From the NCBI GenBank assembly GCA_902470365.1, contig CABRFZ010000041.1:1-10591 (forward strand): 10,591 nucleotides of DNA, written 5' to 3'. The stretch is from an uncultured Collinsella sp. (lineage in GTDB: Bacteria > Actinomycetota > Coriobacteriia > Coriobacteriales > Coriobacteriaceae). Below are positions 1 to 5,530 of this stretch, piece after piece. Within the stretch, counting starts at the first letter, position 1, and each line of letters opens with the position of its first letter. A program made the position numbers and the translations under genes. The notes beneath the pieces are model-generated. The model searched no databases, had not been told where the DNA came from, and saw only the letters and a program-made list of their open reading frames with translations.

Positions 1-656
1 GGATGCAAGGCGATAACCGGGCCCTGCTCCTCGGGCATCAGGTGCAAGTGCGTCTCTGCCAGATAGCTCGCCGCATCGGTATCGCCCCTCTTAATGGCCT
101 CGAGAATCCGGCGATGCTGCCGACGAATCGGCTCCCAATCCAGGTCCTGCGACACCATACGCAACCAGTTGTATCGCTCAAAATGTGTGTTGACGCTCTT
201 CATCCAATCCCACAACATGTGACGGCCGGCAATCTCAAAACACGTCTCATGGAACAGGTTGTCCAGATCGAAAAAGCGACGCGTTTCGCTATGGTCGAGC
301 GACTCGGACTCGGCAAGAATCTGCTCGAGCCGCTGCTTTTGCTCGGGCGTAGCAGCCGAACAGCATTTAATAAGCACGCTTCTCTCGAGCTTCTCGCGCA
401 AGAAACAGGCGTTCTCGGCGCGCTCCATGCTGATTTTTGAGACATAGGTGCCGCTTTTGGGACGCGTTTCCACCAGCTCCTGCTCACGCAGGCGCACAAA
501 GGACTCGCGAATGGGCGTGCGCCCGATTCCCGTCTCCTTTTCCAGACCAATCGCCGAAAGGCGCGTGCCGGGCTTGAGCTCGGCATAGATGATCTTGGAG
601 CGCAATGCGTTGTACGCCTGGTCTTGCAGGCTCTGATAATGCTGATGCTGTTCCAT
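1..656 (-). CDS. GntR-family regulator, FadR/FCD subfamily (C-terminus beyond window)
   Basis: A DNA-binding transcription factor that normally responds to a small organic acid. The 218 codons visible show an N-terminal winged helix-turn-helix at about residues 8-75, with the GntR recognition segment ETGIGRTPIRESFVRL, followed by an all-helical FCD ligand domain. The FCD metal-site positions appear present: Asp132, His136, His181 and a His at 203 or 205. The start is the ATG at 654-656, preceded on the minus strand by GAGGG four bases upstream. The C-terminus is cut at base 1; FCD proteins are usually 220-240 residues, so little is missing. The effector is not readable from sequence. FCD regulators often control sugar-acid genes, and a GntP/dehydratase pair sits at 8530-10591, but a regulatory link across 8 kb is only a guess. 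Confidence 0.9.
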   Translation of the reverse strand, partial: MEQHQHYQSLQDQAYNALRSKIIYAELKPGTRLSAIGLEKETGIGRTPIRESFVRLREQELVETRPKSGTYVSKISMERAENACFLREKLERSVLIKCCSAATPEQKQRLEQILAESESLDHSETRRFFDLDNLFHETCFEIAGRHMLWDWMKSVNTHFERYNWLRMVSQDLDWEPIRRQHRRILEAIKRGDTDAASYLAETHLHLMPEEQGPVIALH

Positions 657-730
657 AAAGCCCTCGGATGAAGCCTCGGTTAATCGAATACCACCATGCA
701 ATACTATCGCATCCCCCGCCCCCCCTCATA

Positions 731-797
731 AGTTGCGGTGGAATAGTTCCTGCTCAAAGCCTTCAGCAGCAAAAACAGGAACTATTCCACCGCAACT
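731..797. repeat. Perfect 22-bp inverted repeat with 23-nt loop
   Basis: The arms at 731-752 and 776-797 are exact reverse complements; each contains GGAATAGTTCC or its complement. No T-run follows on either strand, so it is not an ordinary terminator. It lies between the divergent GntR gene and the leader of the YczE-like gene. It could be a dispersed REP/MITE-like hairpin or a very long operator. Confidence 0.8.
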
Positions 798-820
798 ACA
801 GCCAACGAGTTGTTGCAATT

Positions 821-836
821 AGGTGAACGTTCACCT
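821..836. promoter_or_regulatory. Perfect 16-bp palindrome, LacI-type operator candidate
   Basis: AGGTGAACGTTCACCT is fully self-complementary with a central CG, the architecture of LacI/GalR-family operators. A T-rich stretch follows on the plus strand, but no gene reads into it from the left, so an operator is likelier than a terminator. It lies about 40 bp upstream of a TATACT -10 candidate. Confidence 0.55.
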
Positions 837-873
837 TTTTATTGTTTTTCTCTTCGCAAATAAAATCCCGTCG

Positions 874-879
874 TATACT
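874..879 (+). promoter_or_regulatory. Candidate -10 box (TATACT) for the 1145 leader transcript
   Basis: TATACT matches the -10 consensus at five of six positions. The -35 region is poor: TTCGCA at 853-858 gives only a 15-bp spacer. Placement between two operator-like palindromes supports it. The transcript would start near 886 and carry a leader of about 260 nt. Confidence 0.4.
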
Positions 880-887
880 TAGGCTCA

Positions 888-905
888 AACGAAACCGATT
901 TCGTT
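888..905. promoter_or_regulatory. Second LacI-type operator candidate
   Basis: The arms AACGAAA and TTTCGTT flank CCGA. The core AACCGATT fits the LacI-family pattern AANCGNTT. It lies at or just after the predicted transcription start, a repressing position, with its centre 68 bp from the centre of the palindrome at 821-836. Confidence 0.5.
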
Positions 906-907
906 GA

Positions 908-1026
908 GCGTGGGCAATATGATGCTAAGACGCACCCTACCATCTTGGCATCTTATCGCCCACGCAATGCCATTTGCTTTCTTCCCGTCTCGTTGGACCT
1001 TTAGTCCCATTCCGGCACAGCGAGAC
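908..1026 (+). promoter_or_regulatory. Structured 5' leader: two long hairpins
   Basis: Arms 908-930 and 943-965 pair over 23 positions with two mismatches and one G-U, around a 12-nt loop. A second stem pairs 987-995 with 1018-1026, nine pairs including one G-U. Both lie in the predicted leader of the YczE-like gene. I could not match them to a riboswitch class I know, and no binding core is claimed. It may be a cis-regulatory RNA or simply a REP-like inverted repeat. Confidence 0.45.
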
Positions 1027-1039
1027 ACTTCCTAGACGA

Positions 1040-1117
1040 CTGACCGTGGGGCCGGCTTTTCTGCTTTTGCAGCAGTGCCTCCGATAACCCTCTTTTGCCG
1101 GCCCGGGTCAGCTTTTT
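1040..1117 (+). terminator. Terminator-like multi-branch stem in the leader (possible attenuator)
   Basis: CTGACC (1040-1045) pairs with GGTCAG (1106-1111), and GGGCCGGC (1049-1056) pairs with GCCGGCCC (1097-1104), giving 14 pairs with a small asymmetric bulge. A nested CTGC-TTTT-GCAG hairpin occupies 1061-1072. Five T residues at 1113-1117 follow the stem directly. It ends 27 nt before the ATG at 1145, where a regulated attenuator would sit. Confidence 0.5.
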
Positions 1118-1144
1118 CACACAACCGAAAGGACGGGTAGCAAC

Positions 1145-1825
1145 ATGCGACCGCTCATCATCATGCATGGCGAGAACATCGACTGGTGCCATACCGTCAT
1201 CAGAATGCTGATGTATCTGGTGGGCGTTGCAGTACTGGCACTCGGTATGAGTCTCCAGACGGCATCCGGCCTGGGCGTCGCCGCGCTCACGTGCTTTGCC
1301 ACAACCCTATCCATGCTCACTGGCAAGACGCTCGGCTTTTGGATCACCGCAACCTACGTCGCCTACATCGTGGCGCAATTAGCCATCTTGCGAAGCGAGT
1401 TCCAGCCGCGCATCCTGCTCGAGTTGTTCTTCTCAACGCTGATTGGCGGCTTGACCGACCTCTTCATGGCGGTCAACCCACTGCATCCCACGGCACTCCC
1501 CACACAGATTGCGACCATGCTGCTCTCCCTCGCTGTCACCGCATTTGGCGTAAGTCTCGTCGTCAACATGGGCGTTGTCCCCAACGCGCCCGACGGCTTG
1601 GTGCAAGTCATTGCCGAAAAGCTTAAACGCCGCTTTGGTGACGTAAAAGTCGTGTTTGACTGCTCACATGTCGCCGCCTCGCTCGCGTTGTCGCTGATCT
1701 TTATGTACAACCTGGGCGGCTTTGGCGTCACGACCGCCATCTCGGCACTGTTCCTGGGCCATGTCATCAACGTCGCCAACAAGCTGTTCGCCCAGCGCTT
1801 TATCCGCGCGGCATTCGGAAAATAG
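1145..1825 (+). CDS. YczE/YyaS/YitT-type integral membrane protein
   Basis: The 226-residue product has about five or six membrane-spanning stretches. It fits the YczE/YitT-like family of uncharacterised bacterial membrane proteins: an N-terminal helix pair ending in SGLGVAALTCFA, a central helix with GGLTDLFM, the loop VVPNAPDGLVQVIAEKLKRR, and a C-terminal helix with ISALFLGHVINV. No transport substrate is established for these proteins. The ATG at 1145 has AAAGGA upstream, at a rather long spacing of about 11 nt; an in-frame ATG at 1163 has no good ribosome site. The gene is preceded by an elaborate leader and operator-like palindromes, so its expression is probably tightly controlled. No gene is co-directional close upstream; the broken ATPase follows after 113 bp with its own repeat-bearing upstream region. 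Confidence 0.75.
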   Translation: MRPLIIMHGENIDWCHTVIRMLMYLVGVAVLALGMSLQTASGLGVAALTCFATTLSMLTGKTLGFWITATYVAYIVAQLAILRSEFQPRILLELFFSTLIGGLTDLFMAVNPLHPTALPTQIATMLLSLAVTAFGVSLVVNMGVVPNAPDGLVQVIAEKLKRRFGDVKVVFDCSHVAASLALSLIFMYNLGGFGVTTAISALFLGHVINVANKLFAQRFIRAAFGK

Positions 1826-1850
1826 CACCACCGTAAGAACCCGCGAACAG

Positions 1851-1920
1851 CGCTATACGTTGCTATATCTCACTATACTTTGCTATATCTTGCTATACTT
1901 TGCTATATCTTGCTATATCT
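1851..1920 (+). repeat. Seven in-phase decamer repeats (consensus TGCTATAYYT)
   Basis: CTATA recurs at 1853, 1863, 1873, 1883, 1893, 1903 and 1913, exactly every 10 bp. Most units read TGCTATATCT or TGCTATACTT; the first (CGCTATACGT) and third (CACTATACTT) are variants. The array ends six bases before the AAAGG ribosome site of the ATPase gene. The TATACT/TATATC cores resemble -10 boxes. The one-turn period would place identical bases on one face of the helix. Confidence 0.85.
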
Positions 1921-1938
1921 TGAGCAAAGGTGGCTCAC

Positions 1939-3029
1939 ATGCAAACAAACCCTTTTAAGCCCACAGCAGGTAAAACACCTCCCACGATTATCGGCCGCGA
2001 AGATGTACTTGAAGAATTCAGTGAAGGCCTCACCAACGGGCCTGGTGCCCCTGGGCGCCTAATGCGCATAGCCGGCGTCCGTGGAACGGGCAGACGGTCC
2101 TCCTTGACGAGTGCTCACGTTTGGCGCAAAGCCGTGGCTGGACGGTCATAAAAGAGGTCGCAACCGAGGGACTTTGCCAGCGCATTCTCGAACAGCTGCA
2201 GCCCAAATTCCAGGCCAAACACGCCAGATTTGAGCCCACCGTAGCTGGCATATCCATCGGCAGCATAGATATTGAGCGAATCGGCCCATCGCTACGCGAC
2301 GCCATGAGACAGACAATATCCAAGAATGGAAATGGCCTGCTCATCACTCTCGACGAGGTTCAAGACGCAGAGCTCGATGAGGTCCGAACGCTCTCCATTG
2401 CGATTCAGCAGGTTATCGGCGAAGACCTTGATATCGCCTTTGTTTTTGCGGGTCTGCCTTCGATGATTGAAAGCATCATCAACGGAAAGACACTTGCGTT
2501 TTTGCGCCGTGCCCTCCCCTTTGACCTGAAGGCTGTGGCAGTAACCGAAGTGTCGTACTCCCTCGAGGAAACCATTGAAGCGTCTGGCATGGAGTTGCAG
2601 CCAGGTATTGCCGGCCAACTTGCCGAGGCAACGCAAGGTTATCCTTTCATGATCCAACTCGTTGGATACTACGCATGGCAGTTGGCAAGACGCGCACATA
2701 CACCGATTATTGGAGAAGAAGAAGCCGAGCGCGGCATTGCAACGGCACGCGAACGCTTCTGTGCCATGGTGATTGAGCCCGCGCTACAGCGCATTCCGCC
2801 CACGTGCATCGCTTATCTGCTGAGCATGGCATCTTTGGGGCAGACGAGCTCGACCAGCATGGTTGCCGATGCCCTAAACAAAACGCCTCAACAGGTGAGT
2901 TCCGTCCGCAGCCGCCTGTTAAGAGAATCGATTATCGAGGCTCCCTCGTACGGCAAGGTCTCATTTGCCATCCCCTACATGCGCGACTACCTCTACGAGC
3001 ACAAAGCCGAACTGGAAGTTGAACTGTAG
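1939..3029 (+). pseudogene. AAA+ ATPase with C-terminal winged helix, frameshifted in Walker A
   Basis: Two overlapping frames together encode one 363-residue ATPase. The first frame gives MQTNPFKPT through the Walker A segment GVRGTG. The sequence then reads GGC-AGA-CGG where GGC-AAG-ACG would restore GVRGTGKTVLLDECSRLA and join the second frame, so one A is missing at about 2092-2094, in the lysine codon (residue 52). Walker B is LLITLDEVQD (about 134-143), followed by the strand FVFAGLPSM. Residues around 285-345 look like a winged helix. The family resembles the prokaryotic 'archaeal-type' ATPases. The ATG at 1939 has AAAGG eight bases upstream; a GTG at 1930 is in frame but overlaps that site. 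The rest of the frame is clean, so this is either a very recent mutation or a sequencing error. If real, the product lacks nucleotide binding. Confidence 0.85.
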
Positions 3030-3048
3030 AAGCGGTAACTGCCCTGCA

Positions 3049-3200
3049 AGACGAAAACCGTTTTCGTGCGGATTTATAGCAGACGCAAACGGTTTTCGTC
3101 TTGATTTGCGTACGGAATTAAGACGTAAATTGCGCTTTCGTACGCTTATTACCAGACGCAAATTGTTTTCGTCCGGCCATGCGTCCCCAATCTAGACGAA
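3049..3200. repeat. Array of five AGACG-headed imperfect palindromes
   Basis: AGACG begins at 3049, 3081, 3121, 3154 and 3194, spacings 32, 40, 33 and 40. The first unit contains ACGAAAAC-C-GTTTTCGT, a perfect palindrome around one base. The second (AGACGCAAAC-G-GTTTTCGTCT) has one mismatch, the fourth is similar, the third is degraded, and the fifth keeps only the left arm AGACGAAAA. The array fills the gap between the ATPase gene and the oppositely oriented integrase remnants. It may act as convergent terminators, be a REP/BIME-like family, or be protein-binding sites. Confidence 0.75.
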
Positions 3201-3444
3201 AAGAGCCCCGAGCTCGTATTGAACTGCATCCCAATTCTTGGACGGGCGCCGATGCCCTGATCTCTGCCATGTCGAGGTGCGAGATCAAATCCTTGGCGCG
3301 CTCGCCGGAGTGGTATGCCTTGTTCGGCGCCACCTTCCTGTAGAGCTTCTTGAGCTTCGTCTTCCCCTTGTTGCCCGGCGGCATCTCCGTCTCAGGTGGC
3401 AGCCCTAGGAAGGACAGGACGCCGGGCAGGTCGCACAGCATCAC
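3118..3444 (-). CDS. Unrecognised reading frame, probably a gene fragment
   Basis: I do not recognise this product. Its first 70 or so codons use strongly G/C-ending codons and read like real protein (LCDLPGVLSFLGLPPETEM, then KGKTKLKKLYRKVAPNK and ERAKDLISHLDMAEI). From about 3235 downward codon choice becomes random and the frame runs through the AGACG palindromes before stopping, so the true 3' end seems lost. Coding character also extends upstream of the putative start (NISPTAQRVVDLAAKADIED), back to about 3540; the frame is open to a stop near 3608. A GTG at 3444 and ATG at 3441 have GAGG just upstream and overlap the TGA of the integrase frame, so translational coupling is possible. More likely it is one piece of the mosaic of gene fragments here. 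Confidence 0.35.
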   Translation of the reverse strand: MMLCDLPGVLSFLGLPPETEMPPGNKGKTKLKKLYRKVAPNKAYHSGERAKDLISHLDMAEIRASAPVQELGCSSIRARGSFRLDWGRMAGRKQFASGNKRTKAQFTS

Positions 3445-4462
3445 GTCCTCGATGTCGGCCTTGGCCGCCAGGTCGACGACTCTCTGCGCTGTCGGCGAGA
3501 TGTTCGGGGTGCTGCTACCGCCCGCTGGTTCGGAAGCTGGCGGGCAGTAGCGGCAGTAGCGGTGTGGCTCGATAGGCCCGAATATCCGTAAGGAAGGTGC
3601 TCGCTCTCATATGTGCTGATATGCCTCGCCTCGCGAACCTTGGGATGCTTCCTGAGGTAATCCCTCAATTCGAGCCACTCTTTATGCTCATAACGCTTCG
3701 AAATCGTTTCCCCGTCGACAGTTTCCTTCACATAATGGTATGTTCGAACGCCTTCGAACTTGCCGAACCCGTTCTCGACGCTGAAGTTTCTGAACCAGCG
3801 CGAAAACCCATTCAGGTCCATGAAGTTGACTTGGGGATGCCTGTCTTTCGTTCGTTCGAATGAGTGGACGAGCGGAGTACCTTTGACTTGTTCCAGGCCG
3901 AAGGCTTCCATTTCGCGGGCCTGCTCCTTTTTCCAGAATTCGAGATACGACGTCAGCGTCTCGCTTATCGAGATCCTCCGCACGCTTTTCTTGCTTTTGG
4001 GCGAGCGAACGCTTCGATCGGCCGCGAACTGCTGCTCAATGAGGATGCTTCTGTTCTCGACGGAGACATCGGACCACGTCATCCCGAGGGCTTCCGCCCT
4101 TCTCATGTCGGTGTCGAGCATGAGCATCACGCATGTGATGTGCGCGTCCGGTTCTCGATTGAGTAGGATGTCGAGTAGGCGAGCGGCGTGATGGTTCCTT
4201 CGCGGTTGTCGTGGAACTTTTTTGCGTACGAGCCGACGGTGCCCCTCGATTTTTGGACGTAGGTGCCGCTGTTGAGTTCTGCCTTGTAGGCTTCGAGTGC
4301 GGCGTCGACCTCTCGGCTTTTGGTGGTATGTATGGTCTGCCACGGCGAATAGCGGTATTTGCCCGTGACCGGATCCTTGCCGAGGCTGTGACGGTAGCGC
4401 CACGTGTATTTGTCGCGGCGTTGCTTCGTTCCTTTGCCTATGACGAGAGGTCGGTCGTTCAT
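3441..4462 (-). pseudogene. Tyrosine-type site-specific integrase, internally deleted and chimeric
   Basis: The N-terminus (ATG at 4460-4462, with AAGGAA upstream) is a normal phage/ICE integrase arm-binding domain: KYTWRYRHSLGKDPVTGKYR, then the beginning of a core-binding domain, VGSYAKKFHDNREGTITPLA. At about 4180 the homology jumps frame to ARLLDILLNREPDAHITCVM, which belongs after the core-binding domain; roughly 80-100 residues and the frame are lost. The catalytic half starts normally, with the first active-site arginine in MRRAEALGMTWSDVS, and continues to FSRWFRNFSVENGFGKF. There the expected HxLRHT box, second histidine and tyrosine are absent and other sequence follows. Overlapping open frames at 4127-4462 and 3441-4403 are the two pieces. 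It lies next to a tRNA fragment and arm-like repeats, the usual place for an integrase, but it cannot be active. Confidence 0.8.
3608..3755 (-). pseudogene. GrpB-like (UPF0157) fragment fused in frame to the integrase remnant
   Basis: Directly after the integrase segment ENGFGKF the frame continues GVRTYHYVKETVDGE, then EHKEWLELRDYLRKHPKV. I recall RDYLRxHP and an 'RTxHxHV' strand from the C-terminal half of GrpB/UPF0157 proteins, a nucleotidyltransferase-like family. Only about 50 residues are present, with no start and no natural end. This points to an illegitimate join of two decayed genes near 3755. The assignment rests on a short motif from memory and could be wrong. Confidence 0.4.
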
Positions 4463-4535
4463 CGTGTTCCTTGCCTGAAGTGCCTGAGAATCGCGCTCGG
4501 TTGCGCGGAATGGCGCAAAGGGCTGGGGCGGGTGG

Positions 4536-4587
4536 GCATTACCCTTGGTGGTGGGCCCTGCGTGGGGTCACACCCCAAGGGTAATGC
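4536..4587. repeat. 13-bp perfect inverted repeat upstream of the integrase
   Basis: GCATTACCCTTGG (4536-4548) and CCAAGGGTAATGC (4575-4587) pair perfectly around a 26-nt GC-rich loop. No T-run follows. It lies between the integrase start and the tRNA fragment, the control/attachment region of an integrative element, and may be a regulator or excisionase site or a transcript hairpin. Confidence 0.6.
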
Positions 4588-4610
4588 TCCGCCTGACCGC
4601 TTTCAAGCTC

Positions 4611-4716
4611 TTTGTGGGTCGAATTTGGGTCGAATTATTCCGCGTACTTTTCTTTCGTAAATCTATGAAAACATCAAATGACCTGGAGTTATATTGACTT
4701 CAATTTGGGTCGAAAT
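4611..4716 (+). repeat. Direct repeats AATTTGGGTCGAA, candidate integrase arm sites
   Basis: AATTTGGGTCGAA occurs exactly at 4622-4634 and 4702-4714, and a close variant (TTTGTGGGTCGAA) at 4611-4623. The copies are co-oriented and lie 30-130 bp from the tRNA crossover sequence, as arm-type integrase sites do. The match in position is suggestive; binding is inferred. Confidence 0.5.
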
Positions 4717-4743
4717 GTCTGAATGAAACAACGTCGTAGCGAC

Positions 4744-4788
4744 CTCATAACCCGAAGGTCGGTGGTTCAAATCCGCCCCCCGCGACCA
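4744..4788 (+). tRNA. 3' fragment of tRNA-Met(CAU): attachment-site scar
   Basis: The 45 bases begin in the anticodon loop (CTCATAA), continue with a 3' anticodon strand CCCGA, an AGGTC variable loop and a complete T-arm (GGTGG-TTCAAAT-CCGCC), and end CCCCGCG-A-CCA. The bases just upstream (GCGAC) do not pair with CCCGA, and no D-arm or 5' acceptor strand is present, so this is not a functional gene. The CCC in the stem suggests the initiator type. Such a fragment marks one end of an element that recombined in the anticodon loop; the restored full tRNA should lie elsewhere. Confidence 0.75.
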
Positions 4789-4797
4789 TGAAACTTC

Positions 4798-4829
4798 AGG
4801 TCGGAAGCATAAAAGCTCCCGACCTTTTT
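4798..4829 (+). terminator. Rho-independent terminator, probably of the original tRNA gene
   Basis: AGGTCGGAAGC (4798-4808) and GCTCCCGACCT (4815-4825) pair with one mismatch around ATAAAA, followed by TTTTT. It begins 10 bases after the CCA of the tRNA fragment, so it is probably the chromosomal terminator that followed the intact tRNA. Confidence 0.8.
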
Positions 4830-5013
4830 CTTTGTCTAGGGGTTTCGGCATCTCTCGTTCTTTGGGTACCTCGAGGCGGGCAATCAGATAGATGCTTACG
4901 AGTATCATAGGGTCTTTTTACGTCGCGGTCGTGTCTCGTACTGGTGCGCCGCTCTTTGTGGGACGTGTCACTTTGCCATAGGTTGTCCGGCGGCGGGGCG
5001 CAGGTCGTTCCCC

Positions 5014-5038
5014 GTGGCGTCGCTCCTTTCGACGCTAC
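5014..5038. repeat. Nine-pair hairpin downstream of the MGMT-like gene
   Basis: GTGGCGTCG (5014-5022) and CGACGCTAC (5030-5038) pair with one wobble or mismatch. It lies 10 bp past the stop of the minus-strand gene at 5048 but lacks a U-run, so a terminator role is uncertain. The rest of 4836-5047 shows nothing I can identify. Confidence 0.35.
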
Positions 5039-5047
5039 GCTGCCTGG

Positions 5048-5356
5048 CTACTCGTTCCACTGGTGCTTTTTCATGTCGACGCAGCCGTTGTCTCGGAAGG
5101 CGACTCCTTCCTCCGTCAGTAGTGCTCGCTGGTCGGGGAAGTTTGGCGCGAGGCGTCCCGCGTGGTTGACGACGCGGTGGCAGGGATAATCGCCGTAGCG
5201 ATCCGCCTCGCTCAGCACCGCTCCGACCAGGCGAGAGTTTTTCTCCCTGCCGATGAGGCGCGCTATCTGACCGTACGAGGCGACGCATCCCGCCGGAATC
5301 TCTGCCACGACGGAGAGAATCTCATAAACCAAATCTTCGTCCAGGACTTTTCCCAT
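5048..5356 (-). CDS. MGMT-family DNA-binding-domain protein (ATL-like size, active-site Cys present)
   Basis: The 102-residue protein consists only of the DNA-binding/active-site domain of O6-alkylguanine-DNA alkyltransferases. It shows the SYGQIA helix (27-32), the arginine of SRLVGAVL (about 42) that flips the damaged base, and the catalytic box PCHRV (58-62). Stand-alone proteins of this size are usually alkyltransferase-like (ATL) proteins, in which the cysteine is replaced by tryptophan or alanine; here Cys59 is kept, so true alkyl transfer is possible. The start has GGGAG seven bases upstream. It lies 174 bp behind the CBS gene on the same strand. That gap holds TTGACA (plus 5463-5468) with a weak -10 17 bp on, and a perfect 7-bp hairpin at 5411-5427, so it may have its own promoter. 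Confidence 0.85.
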   Translation of the reverse strand: MGKVLDEDLVYEILSVVAEIPAGCVASYGQIARLIGREKNSRLVGAVLSEADRYGDYPCHRVVNHAGRLAPNFPDQRALLTEEGVAFRDNGCVDMKKHQWNE

Positions 5357-5530
5357 CGTATCGCTCCCGTGTTCGCTTTTGCCTTCGGGGGCGCGGCGCC
5401 GATCACCCGTGCTGCGATTTTCGCAGCTCCCCTTACCGAAGCATCGAGGGAAAGCGCGTGCGTGTCAAGGTTGTCTGGTCTAGTTGCTGGCTCGATGCCT
5501 CGAGATGTTCGCCTCAAGTGCGACCTGCCC

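Noticed and set aside
3..440. A 145-codon plus-strand frame at the left edge
   Set aside because: Antisense to the GntR/FCD regulator, which has a full recognisable domain layout.
821..846. The AGGTGAACGTTCACCT palindrome plus T-rich tail as a terminator
   Set aside because: No plus-strand gene ends upstream, the palindrome has no loop, and a CG centre fits an operator better.
1363..1782. A 139-codon minus-strand frame
   Set aside because: Antisense shadow of the YczE-like membrane protein; no recognisable features.
1851..1920. Decamer array as a CRISPR
   Set aside because: Units are contiguous with no spacers, and no cas gene is near.
4739..4788. A complete tRNA-Met gene
   Set aside because: No 5' acceptor strand or D-arm; the bases before the anticodon loop do not pair with the CCCGA strand.
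4663..4908. An 81-codon minus-strand frame containing GADLNHRPSGYEVA
   Set aside because: This peptide is the antisense reading of the tRNA fragment and its terminator, a common false gene call next to tRNA ends.
4607..4962. 12-bp direct repeat GCTCTTTGTGGG at 4607-4618 and 4951-4962, flanking the tRNA fragment
   Set aside because: A few 12-base repeats are expected by chance in 10 kb, and the sequence resembles the GAGC/GCTC terminator flanks seen elsewhere in the window.
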